A stretch of 64,000 bases of DNA from Thalassobacillus sp. CUG 92003. GTDB lineage: Bacteria > Bacillota > Bacilli > Bacillales > Halobacillaceae. Of this stretch, positions 1-7,777 are shown piece by piece (positions within the stretch are counted from its first letter, which is position 1; each line of letters starts with the position of its first letter). The notes under the pieces are model-generated. The model searched no databases and was not told the origin of the DNA. It saw only the letters and a list, made by a program, of their open reading frames with translations. A program made the translations under genes and the position numbers. The stretch lies in the NCBI RefSeq assembly GCF_013618635.1, contig NZ_JABLSJ010000005.1:186001-250000 (forward strand), given 5' to 3'.

Positions 1-1191
1 CGTCACGACGGCATCTCCATTTGTATACTCATGCACTTTCTGAAGTAACCATTGCGGCACCAATTTTTCTTCCGGTTGCTCGTGCCATAGTGGATAATCA
101 TCTTTATTCTTTTGGATAAGATCGAGCCATTCTTGATGGTCTTTCATCGTTAGGTTCTGTCGATTCAATTCGGCCAGTGACGCTTTCGCATCTGCTACGA
201 TCGGAATCTGCGTGGGGACGTTTTTGCCGATTTCAGCAGGATCAATATCGATGTGAGCGACTTTAGCCTTCGGCGCAAAGTATTTTAAATTACCTGTCAG
301 CCGGTCATCAAAACGAGCCCCAATGTTAATCAACAGGTCACATTCATATAACGCCATATTGGCAGCATATCGTCCGTGCATGCCAGCCATCCCCAGTGAT
401 AGATCATCATTGCCCGGGAAGGATCCCAGACCAAGCAACGTATTCGTCACGGGAATTTGGTGGGTGCAGGCAAATTTCCTCAACTCTTCCGATCCCTCAG
501 CGTGAATGACACCTGAGCCTGCTAATATAACTGGTTTTTCAGCTTGAGAGATGGCATCGATCAATTTATTAATCTGGAGCGGATTGGGTTTGAAATTAGG
601 TTGATACCCTGGCAAATGAAATTCGGTTTCCACCTTCGCTTCTGAAACGGTCGAAGAAATATCTTTTGGAATATCGACTACGACCGGGCCGGGACGTCCA
701 GTGGAAGCGATGTGAAAAGCCTCTTTAACAATTCTCGGCAGTTCTTCAATGTTCTGAATTTGGTAATTGTGCTTCGTAATTGGTGTGGTGATTCCCATCA
801 CATCAGATTCTTGAAAAGCATCTGTGCCAATCACACTCTTGGCGACCTGCCCAGTAAATACCACTAACGGAAGTGAATCCATCATGGCGTCCGCAATCCC
901 AGTCACCAAATTCGTAGCACCCGGTCCTGAGGTCCCGACAACGACGCCTGGTCGTCCGGAAATCCGTGCGTATCCCTCAGCAGCATGGACTGCACCTTGT
1001 TCATGACGCGGAAGAATATGAGTGAATGCTTCTTTGGCCCGGTATATTGCGTCGTACACGGGGAGCACTGCTCCTCCAGGGTACCCGAATAAGGTATCTA
1101 CACCTTCATCGATTAGAGCTTCGACTAATAGATCCGCACCTGTTTTGACATGCTGTTGGGCTTTAACCTCCGGCTTAGCTTCTAGCTTCAT
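1..1191 (-). CDS. ilvB: Acetolactate synthase large subunit (partial, 3' end outside window)
   Basis: Thiamine-diphosphate enzyme joining two pyruvates (or pyruvate and 2-oxobutyrate) in the first common step of valine, leucine and isoleucine synthesis. The visible 397 residues are the N-terminal PYR domain and most of the central domain. Seen: [14 protein letters not shown] near residue 35, the [14 protein letters not shown] segment with the Glu that activates thiamine diphosphate, and [17 protein letters not shown]. The ATG at 1191 follows a good AGGAGGGA site, and the frame runs off the left edge without a stop, so about 170 residues of a normal 570 are missing. A T-box leader lies directly upstream, and the gene probably heads an ilv-leu operon. 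Identity is very secure. Confidence 0.96.
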   Translation of the reverse strand, partial: MKLEAKPEVKAQQHVKTGADLLVEALIDEGVDTLFGYPGGAVLPVYDAIYRAKEAFTHILPRHEQGAVHAAEGYARISGRPGVVVGTSGPGATNLVTGIADAMMDSLPLVVFTGQVAKSVIGTDAFQESDVMGITTPITKHNYQIQNIEELPRIVKEAFHIASTGRPGPVVVDIPKDISSTVSEAKVETEFHLPGYQPNFKPNPLQINKLIDAISQAEKPVILAGSGVIHAEGSEELRKFACTHQIPVTNTLLGLGSFPGNDDLSLGMAGMHGRYAANMALYECDLLINIGARFDDRLTGNLKYFAPKAKVAHIDIDPAEIGKNVPTQIPIVADAKASLAELNRQNLTMKDHQEWLDLIQKNKDDYPLWHEQPEEKLVPQWLLQKVHEYTNGDAVVT

Positions 1192-1214
1192 GTTTAATCC
1201 CTCCTAGTTTTGCA

Positions 1215-1545
1215 GATAATGATGTGCTTCGTTCCCATAAAAAAACCTGTACACGCCTCTCGTATCCCATACTGAAACAGGGACAAAAGAGGGGTGAACA
1301 GGTTCCACGGTACCACCCTCGTTTGCAACACCTTCACAGGCGCTGCCTTATGAGGCTCTGCGTAAAAAGCAGAGTCTCTTTTGATAACAGGTGTTCGATA
1401 ACACCTGGCCCGACCTAGTGGGATCTCCTTTCGGCCAGACACTCAGGGACGATGTCAGAAAAGGTGTAATTCCGGGCTTCCAGCAACCCCGGCTCTCTGG
1501 AAATACACAAATCTTTTCCTTTATTCCCGTCAACGATTTAAATGA
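1215..1545 (-). promoter_or_regulatory. T-box riboswitch leader of ilvB, probably isoleucine-responsive
   Basis: On the minus strand the T-box AGGGTGGTACCGTGG lies at 1319-1305. It is followed by a terminator hairpin spanning 1304-1239 (AACCTGT pairing with ACAGGTT, then seven T). Upstream, around 1500-1460, is the Stem I distal part with an AGAG bulge and a GGGGTTGCTGGAAGCCC loop. The best specifier candidate on the 3' side of Stem I is ATC (Ile) at about 1454-1452, inside CTGACATCGTCCC; the specifier was assigned by eye and is tentative. Uncharged tRNA would stabilise the antiterminator and switch on ilvB. Confidence 0.9.
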
Positions 1546-1572
1546 TTGCGGATTATTTTCATTGTTCGTGTT

Positions 1573-2478
1573 TCAGCTTACTTGCACACTGTCGTTTACT
1601 GGATAAACTTTCACACCATCTGTTGGCGTGATTTTTCTAAATTCGTTCAGCAAATAATCAGTAGTCTCACCTGGTGTACCATCACCTATAGCGCGTTTAT
1701 CTACTTCTACAACTGCAATGACCTCAGCTGCAGTGCCGGTCAAGAACACTTCATCTGCCACGTACACATCGTGGCGTGTGAAAGGTTCTTCTTTAACTTC
1801 ATAGCCATGATCGCGTGCTAGATCAATTATGGCATTGCGCGTGATACCTTCTAATGCACCGAGATAAACAGGCGGCGTATACAGTAAACCATTTTTTACG
1901 ATGAATATGTTATCTGCGGATCCTTCTGTCACATATCCTTGATCATTCAGCATCAACGCTTCATCTACACCTGCTTGGTTCGCTTCCATCTTCACCAGAA
2001 TGTTATTTAAATAATTCAATGATTTCACTTGAGGAGGCAAAACATCTGGGCGATTTCTTCTGCTTGCCACTGAGGCAAGTCGGACTCCTCGTTCATATAA
2101 CTCTTTAGGGAAAAGAGCGAGTGCTTCAGCTATGACAACCACTCTAGGTTTAGAACAACTAGCAGGGTCGAGTCCTAGATTACCTGCCCCGCGTGAGACA
2201 ACCACGCGGATGTATGCCGATTCCAATTGATTTTTCTTAACTGTTTCCGCAATAATGTCTTTCAACTCCTCTTTTGAATAAGGAACATCAAGCATGATCG
2301 ATTTAGCGGAATCATAAAGCCTGTTAAGATGTTCTTCAAGTTTGAAGATATTGCCTTCATAGGCACGAATGCCTTCGAACACCCCGTCTCCGTATAAAAA
2401 CCCATGATCATAAACGGATACGACGGCTTCATTTTTATCGACGTATTCACCGCTCAGGAAAATATACTGGCTGTTCAT
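1573..2478 (-). CDS. ilvE: Branched-chain amino acid aminotransferase
   Basis: PLP-dependent fold-type IV transaminase, carrying out the last step of Leu/Ile/Val synthesis (2-oxo acid plus glutamate). The sequence has YGDGVFEGIRAY near the N-terminus, the Schiff-base Lys in PQVKSLNYLNN, and the EGSADNIF cofactor-binding segment. At about 301 residues it matches the short bacterial form. The longest frame starts at a GTG at 2487, but that codon abuts the GAGGGGAG ribosome site; the ATG at 2478 lies 8 nt downstream of it and is the better start. It is upstream of ilvB in the same direction, with the T-box between them and no clear terminator after ilvE, so readthrough into ilvB is possible. Confidence 0.95.
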   Translation of the reverse strand: MNSQYIFLSGEYVDKNEAVVSVYDHGFLYGDGVFEGIRAYEGNIFKLEEHLNRLYDSAKSIMLDVPYSKEELKDIIAETVKKNQLESAYIRVVVSRGAGNLGLDPASCSKPRVVVIAEALALFPKELYERGVRLASVASRRNRPDVLPPQVKSLNYLNNILVKMEANQAGVDEALMLNDQGYVTEGSADNIFIVKNGLLYTPPVYLGALEGITRNAIIDLARDHGYEVKEEPFTRHDVYVADEVFLTGTAAEVIAVVEVDKRAIGDGTPGETTDYLLNEFRKITPTDGVKVYPVNDSVQVS

Positions 2479-2530
2479 CTTAAGCACTCCCCTCTTTTGT
2501 GTATTAATGTTTAAAACGACTAAAGAACCA

Positions 2531-2702
2531 TTTTAAAATAGTAAGCCCGAGTAATATTTGTACCTATAAGATTACTGGGCCGACCCAAAAATCATCGTCA
2601 TTCGTACTTACGTAGTTGCTGCCCCTCAACGATTAAGAGCAACACTGAATAAGTTTGATTGACGACTACTTTAACCTGTTTCTCACAGGAGGTCAACAGG
2701 TT
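2531..2702 (-). promoter_or_regulatory. Structured 5' leader of ilvE with terminal terminator-like hairpin
   Basis: Three hairpins lie between the cre site and ilvE in transcript order: AACCTGTT/AACAGGTT (2702-2673), GTTGCT/AGCAAC (2643-2615), and a strong GCCC-AGTAAT/ATTACT-GGGC stem (2580-2545) followed by TTACTATTTT. The arrangement resembles an attenuator. No T-box, SAM or other riboswitch core that I know is visible. A nine-codon frame (MTMIFGSAQ) ends inside the last hairpin; it is not rich in branched-chain codons. Confidence 0.5.
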
Positions 2703-2743
2703 ATTTTGTAGTTTTCTGATAGTTTCGATTATTCAGTTATATC

Positions 2744-2757
2744 GGAAAGCGTTTACA
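2744..2757 (-). promoter_or_regulatory. CcpA-type cre site upstream of ilvE
   Basis: The minus strand reads TGTAAACGCTTTCC, matching 13 of 14 positions of the B. subtilis cre consensus TGWAARCGYTWNCW. In B. subtilis, CcpA activates the ilv-leu operon from an upstream cre, so catabolite control of branched-chain synthesis is likely conserved here, although through ilvE. No convincing -35/-10 pair was found beside it. Confidence 0.65.
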
Positions 2758-2810
2758 TAGTTGGTATTACAAACTTTATGCCTTCAAACTTTCCTATAAA
2801 GAAAATAAAG

Positions 2811-2842
2811 AAAAAAAATGCGCTGAACCGGTGTTCAGCGCA
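2811..2842 (-). terminator. Rho-independent terminator downstream of the lipoprotein gene
   Basis: A 10-bp GC-rich stem TGCGCTGAAC/GTTCAGCGCA (2842-2819) is followed on the minus strand by eight T. It would end the transcript of the 2982-3383 gene, leaving about 140 nt of 3' untranslated RNA. Confidence 0.85.
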
Positions 2843-2981
2843 TGTTCAAAAGATATACAGCGTACAAATTAAAAAAGCCCGATCGACGCCCCAACGTTAT
2901 TTTTATCTTTTTGAATGTATTCATCATGGAACGGGATTAAACTGATAATATGTAAATGTCGTAATCAGCTGGGTATGTGAT

Positions 2982-3383
2982 CTAAAAATCCTCAGGTACT
3001 TCTTCCATCGTCAACAGGTCTTCATATTCTTGTTGGCAAGTCTGATAAATGTCGTTGTTTTGTTCAGGTCCTGTTCCATTTCCCATACACATCACACGCT
3101 CCACCACGGCTTCTTCAACATCATTCATTGCGTAATTTTCGGTTTCATTTTCGGGCACAAACGATCCTTTGTTATATTTTTGCCTGAAATTAGCTAATGC
3201 TTGGTTTTCTTCGCTGTTTAATGTCCGATCATTTTCGTTTGCTTCCTCGATAGTCGAGACCAAACGTGTTGCTTCCTCTTGTAACTCCTCATGGACTACC
3301 GTATTTTTTTCAGTTTCAGGTTCATCGTTCGTGCACGCAGTCAATAGCAAACCGACCATTACCCCCAGCAGGAATTGTTTCAC
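2982..3383 (-). CDS. Small lipoprotein of unknown function
   Basis: 133 residues starting at GTG (3383), with GGGAGG six bases upstream. The N-terminus MKQFLLGVMVGLLLTAC is a lipoprotein signal with an LTAC lipobox, so mature Cys17 should be lipid-anchored on the outer face of the membrane. The remainder is acidic (rich in Glu) and predicted mostly helical. It contains two further Cys about 18 residues apart (CMGNG and CQQEY) that could form a disulfide. I do not recognise the family. It appears monocistronic, with its own downstream terminator. Confidence 0.75.
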   Translation of the reverse strand: MKQFLLGVMVGLLLTACTNDEPETEKNTVVHEELQEEATRLVSTIEEANENDRTLNSEENQALANFRQKYNKGSFVPENETENYAMNDVEEAVVERVMCMGNGTGPEQNNDIYQTCQQEYEDLLTMEEVPEDF

Positions 3384-3492
3384 TGAACCCCTCCCGTAAA
3401 ATGTTTACACATGTAAAAAATCTTAATTTAATTATACATAAATTGCCACATTATGAAAAGGTTTTCATATTAAATAACCTCTCGGCTTTACC

Positions 3493-3517
3493 AAAAAAAG
3501 TGAACGTTACCGCTCAC
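3493..3517 (-). terminator. Terminator overlapping the dsdA stop codon
   Basis: The minus strand reads GTGAGCG-GTAA-CGTTCAC followed by seven T. The dsdA stop codon TAA (3509-3507) forms the loop, so the last two dsdA codons build the 5' arm of the stem. Confidence 0.75.
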
Positions 3518-4886
3518 TTCCTTCTAAAGTGTTCCGAGTATTCTGTAATAGTTTATCCCCCTGGCTAATAAATGCACGCATGTTCTCTGAAGGAACAAGA
3601 TTGCCTCCGGTAGCCCAGGCTATATGCGTTGCTCGATCAATATGAACGTTTAACGTTTTCTGCTTAAGCACATGATGCTTCAAGAGTTGAATAGGACCGT
3701 ATAAACCAGCTAAAGCTGAAGGCTCCAAGGTCAGTGCTTCAGTTCGGTATAATTGAGAAAGTAACTTGAAGAGCTCCTCGTCTTCTACTGTATAGATACC
3801 TGTAACAAGATGTTTGACTGCAGGAACCGCAAATTTGGAGGACCTTCCGACAGCCAGACCGTCGGCATCTGTTTGGTTATCAATACCGAAATCCTGTACG
3901 GACACCCGGTGAAATTGCCGTGTCATTAAACCTAGCAAGACAGAGGGTGAATGAGTGGGTTCAGCGAATACACAATGGACAGCATCTCCAAATATTTGTT
4001 TGAGTCCGTAGGTGACACCCCCTGGACCTCCACCTACTCCGCATGGGAGATAGACGATCAATGGGTGCTCCATGTCTACGGTTATCCCTTTATGATCAAG
4101 TTGCCTCTTTAATTCAAGTGCAGCTACGGCATAACCAATGAACAGGTCTCTCGAGTCTTCATCATCAACAAAGTAACAATTTTCTTGTGCTTGACACCAT
4201 AACCGACCATTCTTAACAGCTACACTAAAGTCTGCTGTATATTCCGTGACGACTGCACCATAACTGCGTAGAAGATCTTTCTTCCATTGCTTTGCATCAC
4301 TTGACATGTGTACAGTGACATTGAATCCGATTTTAGCACTTAATATGCCAATACTGAGGCCTAAATTTCCCGTAGACCCAACCGCGATGGAATAACCAGA
4401 AAAAAACTCACGAACCTCCTCGTCATAGAGCCTGTCGTAAGAATCCCCTTCTTTCAAAAGCCCATTGGCTAAGGCGAGTTTCTCTGTGTATTTAATGATT
4501 TCATAGAAGCCGCCCCTTGCTTTTATCGATCCCGCAATCGGCAACGCATTGTCGCATTTCAGCAGCAGTGAACCTGGAATCTTCATGTTATACGTTGTTT
4601 CAAGTTCTCGTTTCATCTCGGCAATTTCTACTAAGGGAGACTCAATATTTCCTTGTTCCAAGTCAGCTTCTGGGAATGCCACTTTGAAAAATGGCGCGAA
4701 ACGCTGGAATAGTTTTTCAGCGGCATAAATTTCGTCCAATGCAATTGGCAGGCTATCTGAAATTTGCTGATAAGGTAATAATCGTCCATTTTGCCAAGAC
4801 ACCTCTTCCATCGCCATCATTCTTTCTAGGAGGGGGTAAGACTGAACCCAATCCTCTTTAGTTTTTCCAGCAATTAGATGATTCAT
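3507..4886 (-). CDS. dsdA: D-serine ammonia-lyase (D-serine dehydratase)
   Basis: PLP enzyme of fold type II converting D-serine to pyruvate and ammonia. The 459-residue length is usual for DsdA. The family signature PIAGSIKARGGFYE with the Schiff-base Lys is at about residues 118-131, and the glycine-rich phosphate loop GSTGNLGLS at about 171. A second glycine-rich stretch CGVGGGPGGVTYG lies in the C-terminal half. The ATG at 4886 follows AGGAGG at six bases. No D-serine transporter or DsdC-type regulator is adjacent, so the role is probably detoxification or use of cell-wall or environmental D-serine. Confidence 0.95.
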   Translation of the reverse strand: MNHLIAGKTKEDWVQSYPLLERMMAMEEVSWQNGRLLPYQQISDSLPIALDEIYAAEKLFQRFAPFFKVAFPEADLEQGNIESPLVEIAEMKRELETTYNMKIPGSLLLKCDNALPIAGSIKARGGFYEIIKYTEKLALANGLLKEGDSYDRLYDEEVREFFSGYSIAVGSTGNLGLSIGILSAKIGFNVTVHMSSDAKQWKKDLLRSYGAVVTEYTADFSVAVKNGRLWCQAQENCYFVDDEDSRDLFIGYAVAALELKRQLDHKGITVDMEHPLIVYLPCGVGGGPGGVTYGLKQIFGDAVHCVFAEPTHSPSVLLGLMTRQFHRVSVQDFGIDNQTDADGLAVGRSSKFAVPAVKHLVTGIYTVEDEELFKLLSQLYRTEALTLEPSALAGLYGPIQLLKHHVLKQKTLNVHIDRATHIAWATGGNLVPSENMRAFISQGDKLLQNTRNTLEGSER

Positions 4887-5069
4887 GAAGTCCCTCCTCT
4901 TTCTTAATTTTATTTATGTTAGTTTCTCTCAATACTGAATAAATCATAAGCACTATTTTATATAGATTACCGAAACTCATTCGGACAAGTTGAAAAAAAA
5001 ACATTAAAAATGTCGTATATAATCACGATTTCATTAGGAAATTTCTCAATTTTTAACAATTATGGAACG

Positions 5070-5078
5070 TGCTATAAT
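5070..5078 (+). promoter_or_regulatory. Extended -10 promoter of the pseudo-subtilase/regulator/peptide cassette
   Basis: TGCTATAAT is a perfect extended -10 (TGN plus TATAAT), about 90 bases before the first start codon. The -35 region is poor (TTTTTA at 17-bp spacing), suggesting either extended -10 dependence or an activator. A short inverted repeat TCGT-N8-ACGA lies about 45 bases upstream and could be an operator; that is conjecture. Confidence 0.6.
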
Positions 5079-5167
5079 AATAAACAACACGATATAGTTG
5101 GAAAATTCAAAAAAAGTGGGTGATGACTATTCGTTTTAGGTAAAAACAAAAAAATGAGGTGAACAAG

Positions 5168-6277
5168 GTGAAAAAAATCGCTTTAACAGTTGGTTTGGCC
5201 CTGTTTTCGTCCTCTTTGTTCCATGCTAGTGCTTTCGCCAGTTCAGATGAGCAAACGTCGCAACAAATGAGAATGCTTGTGCAATCAGATGAAGCAGACA
5301 AACTGCAGCATGCCAAAGACATGTTTGATGTGCGTTGGGATTTTGGAGACCATGGCTTTTCGGCCGACCTTAGCATTTCTCAACTAAAGAACCTGCAGAA
5401 TCAACATGCGTTAACAATCACTGCAATCGATCGCATCAATATGAAACATGCCACTAGCAATCCGACCATTCCCAGCCTGCAAGAGACTGCAGCACCACTT
5501 CGGATTGTCACTTTATCCACAGGTATTGACCGTCATGATTTGACGCTCACAGGATTCATTGAGCAATGTAAAGATTTCAGTAAGGCTTGGCCCCCTGTAC
5601 AAGATGGGGCTTGCCAAGATCAGCATGGTGCTGGTACGCTCTCGGTAAATAGATTACAGCAGAACCTCCAGGACAGCTCAGCTATTGACGTATCTGCCAG
5701 TAAACTATGGGTATATAAAGTATCTGATTCGAGCGGGTACAGTTACATGGATGATCTTGCAGCAGCAATTTACTTTGCCTCAACTGAAGCCGCCAACACA
5801 GAATTCACTGTTCTGTTATCCTCTTCACTCGATTACTTTCCCCCCCACCCACTGCTTACTGAAGCTATTGAAGAAGCAACGCGGCAAGGCGTTTTATTTA
5901 CAAAGACAGACGCTCAGCCAACGGGAGCAGCAGGCACTTCTGTGACGACTGGTTCTAATCATTCAATTCAAGACTCACCGAGCCAATTATCGCCTTTCCA
6001 TGACCCGAACCAAGTCAGTCAGACGTTATCCAACACGGCTACGCAAGGGTTTCCTGTACCGACTCAAGCAACAAATAAATCATATCACGGCGCATTTCTT
6101 ATTATTGGACTCGCTTTTTCCATCCTATCAGGGGGGTCAGGTGTTTTTCACGATATTATGTTCAGTGAATTACTACAATTCTCAAAAAGCCTTACCTCTA
6201 TGACTGACGACCCGCTCATTACTCAAGCATTATTGCTACTCCTGGCTACCTTCTTCGTCAAATCAAAAAAGAAATAG
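5168..6277 (+). CDS. Secreted, membrane-anchored degenerate subtilase-like protein (pseudoprotease)
   Basis: About 369 residues. The GTG at 5168 is preferred because GAGGTGA lies just upstream; an earlier in-frame GTG (5159) overlaps that site. N-terminal signal peptide, likely cut after ASAFA. A region containing GFSADLSISQLKNL resembles the I9 propeptide of subtilases. Next, LSTGIDRHDL aligns with the usual DTGIDxxHPDL but with the catalytic Asp replaced by Ser. QDQHGAGT aligns with GHGTHVAGT, keeping the His but losing three residues. YKVSDSSGYSYMDDLAAAI and GVLFTK match later S8 segments. No GTSMA nucleophile motif exists. The C-terminus has two hydrophobic stretches, the last ending in FFVKSKKK. 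The fold assignment is by eye; loss of activity is inferred. Confidence 0.7.
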   Translation: MKKIALTVGLALFSSSLFHASAFASSDEQTSQQMRMLVQSDEADKLQHAKDMFDVRWDFGDHGFSADLSISQLKNLQNQHALTITAIDRINMKHATSNPTIPSLQETAAPLRIVTLSTGIDRHDLTLTGFIEQCKDFSKAWPPVQDGACQDQHGAGTLSVNRLQQNLQDSSAIDVSASKLWVYKVSDSSGYSYMDDLAAAIYFASTEAANTEFTVLLSSSLDYFPPHPLLTEAIEEATRQGVLFTKTDAQPTGAAGTSVTTGSNHSIQDSPSQLSPFHDPNQVSQTLSNTATQGFPVPTQATNKSYHGAFLIIGLAFSILSGGSGVFHDIMFSELLQFSKSLTSMTDDPLITQALLLLLATFFVKSKKK

Positions 6278-6322
6278 AAATAGAATGTGTATCTAACTAT
6301 CATGTTTTTTAGGGGGGTTCAT

Positions 6323-7561
6323 ATGAAAGTTGGAGATATTATCAAACATTACCGTATTCAACAAAAAATGACTCAACACGAATTATCTTCTGCCATATGC
6401 TCCATTACCTATTTAAGTAAACTTGAGAACAATAAACTCGTCCCTAGTGAAGAAATTCTGGCCTTAATCTGTTCTCGCTTACAATTAAGTCTAGAAAAGC
6501 TTTATCAAGCAGAAGACATTAAATTGAAAGAAGAATTATTTCAATTCTACAAATACACCCAACTTAAACATACAGAGGAAGCGGCCAAGCTTTATGACAA
6601 ATTATCAGCTATTTTCAATGAAGCACATCAAAGCATAAGTATGGAATTGTATTTCGATCTTTTTTCAAGTTATTATCAGTTTGCCACTGATCCATCCCCT
6701 GATATATGGGAACAAATAGAAAGACTCAATGGAAAAGAGAAAATGATGAATCATGAACAAAAATATCTTCACCTAAAATTAAAGGGCACGTTTTATTACC
6801 ATCAACAAGACTTATGCCTAACCATCCGCTATTTAACCGAAGCTGTCGAATACGCAAAAGAGTTAGACATTAACGAAGGAGACATATTTTATAAGATCTC
6901 TCTCACTTACAGTCGCTTAAATAGGCTGACACGTTCAAATTCCTATGCTGAAAAAGCAATCCACATTTTTCAACAGGATCTGGATTTCGAGAAGGTGATC
7001 GATTGCTACATGGTGATGGGAATCAATTATAATTTACTGGGTGAATACCATTTTTGCGAAGAATATCTTCACAAAATCGAAGCTATTTCACCTAAATTTT
7101 CTACACCTGTATTGCAAGTATCCTTATATCATAATTTTGGTTATTGTTTCTATAACCAGGAAAAATTCGAGTTGGCTTTAAGCTATTTGGATAAGTGTTT
7201 GCAAGTTCCCAATGTAAGCGAAAAAGAGACATTGAATTCACTCTATTTGATGAGTAAAATCTATCTTAAAAAAGAGCAAAAGGAGACAGCCAGCACGTTC
7301 ATCACAAAAGGATTCAAAATTGCCAACCATAACCAAGATCAGTCTTATATCTATAAGTTTCGCGTATTGATTCATGAGTTGGAGGAAGATGAGAGCTCTG
7401 ATGAATTAGAAACACTCCTCTCATTAGAAGTTATTCCCTATTTCAAAAAGTATGGTGATCGTGACGATTATGACTACTATGTAAAATTACTCGCAGACAC
7501 CTACTATAATAATCACAAATATAAATTAGCTTCTAATTATTACAGGCTCGTCATATACTGA
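6323..7561 (+). CDS. RNPP-type transcriptional regulator: XRE HTH plus TPR peptide-binding domain
   Basis: 412 residues. Residues 1-65 form an XRE helix-turn-helix (MTQHELSSAICSITYLSKLE is the recognition region). The rest is all-helical with TPR-like repeats, for example AVEYAKELDINEGDIFYKI and YHNFGYCFYNQEKFELALS. This architecture and length match PlcR, NprR, Rgg and AimR-like regulators that bind imported peptides. The ATG at 6323 follows AGGGGGG at suitable spacing; an upstream in-frame ATG (6287) has no ribosome site. It begins 45 bases after the pseudo-subtilase and ends 19 bases before the peptide gene, with no terminator between them, so the three are likely co-transcribed. The exact subfamily is not settled. 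Confidence 0.82.
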   Translation: MKVGDIIKHYRIQQKMTQHELSSAICSITYLSKLENNKLVPSEEILALICSRLQLSLEKLYQAEDIKLKEELFQFYKYTQLKHTEEAAKLYDKLSAIFNEAHQSISMELYFDLFSSYYQFATDPSPDIWEQIERLNGKEKMMNHEQKYLHLKLKGTFYYHQQDLCLTIRYLTEAVEYAKELDINEGDIFYKISLTYSRLNRLTRSNSYAEKAIHIFQQDLDFEKVIDCYMVMGINYNLLGEYHFCEEYLHKIEAISPKFSTPVLQVSLYHNFGYCFYNQEKFELALSYLDKCLQVPNVSEKETLNSLYLMSKIYLKKEQKETASTFITKGFKIANHNQDQSYIYKFRVLIHELEEDESSDELETLLSLEVIPYFKKYGDRDDYDYYVKLLADTYYNNHKYKLASNYYRLVIY

Positions 7562-7580
7562 TATAAAGGAGGGGTTAACG

Positions 7581-7718
7581 ATGAAAAAATTATCAGTATT
7601 ATTGATGGGCGGAATCCTGGCTCTAGCGTTTTGTTTTAATGTCGTTAATTTCGATCAATCAGAGTTTGCAAATGACGCAAAATACCCAGGGTTTGACAGC
7701 GTAGAAGATACATTTTAG
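7581..7718 (+). CDS. Exported signalling-peptide precursor (candidate RNPP pheromone)
   Basis: 45 residues: MKKLSVLLMGGILALAFCF, then a polar tail ending KYPGFDSVEDTF. A strong AAAGGAGGGG precedes the ATG by 7-8 bases. The Lys-Lys start, hydrophobic core and short polar C-terminus have the layout of Phr, PapR and NprX precursors, and position directly after an HTH-TPR regulator is the usual place for such a gene. The mature signal would be a short C-terminal or internal piece of the tail; I cannot say which. An independent terminator follows 13 bases after the stop. Function is inferred from context and architecture. Confidence 0.75.
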   Translation: MKKLSVLLMGGILALAFCFNVVNFDQSEFANDAKYPGFDSVEDTF

Positions 7719-7730
7719 ATGCAAGGGTTC

Positions 7731-7761
7731 AAAAAAAGACGCCTAAAGGGTGTCTTTTTTT
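7731..7761 (+). terminator. Terminator of the pseudo-subtilase/regulator/peptide operon
   Basis: AAAAAGAC-GCC-TAAA-GGG-TGTCTTTTTTT forms a stable hairpin with a T-tract, 13 bases past the peptide gene stop codon. Confidence 0.88.
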
Positions 7762-7777
7762 GATAATAGGGGGGGGA

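Noticed and set aside
2531-2702. ilvE leader as a second T-box
   Set aside because: No GGTGGNACCGCG-like sequence and no Stem I features are present.
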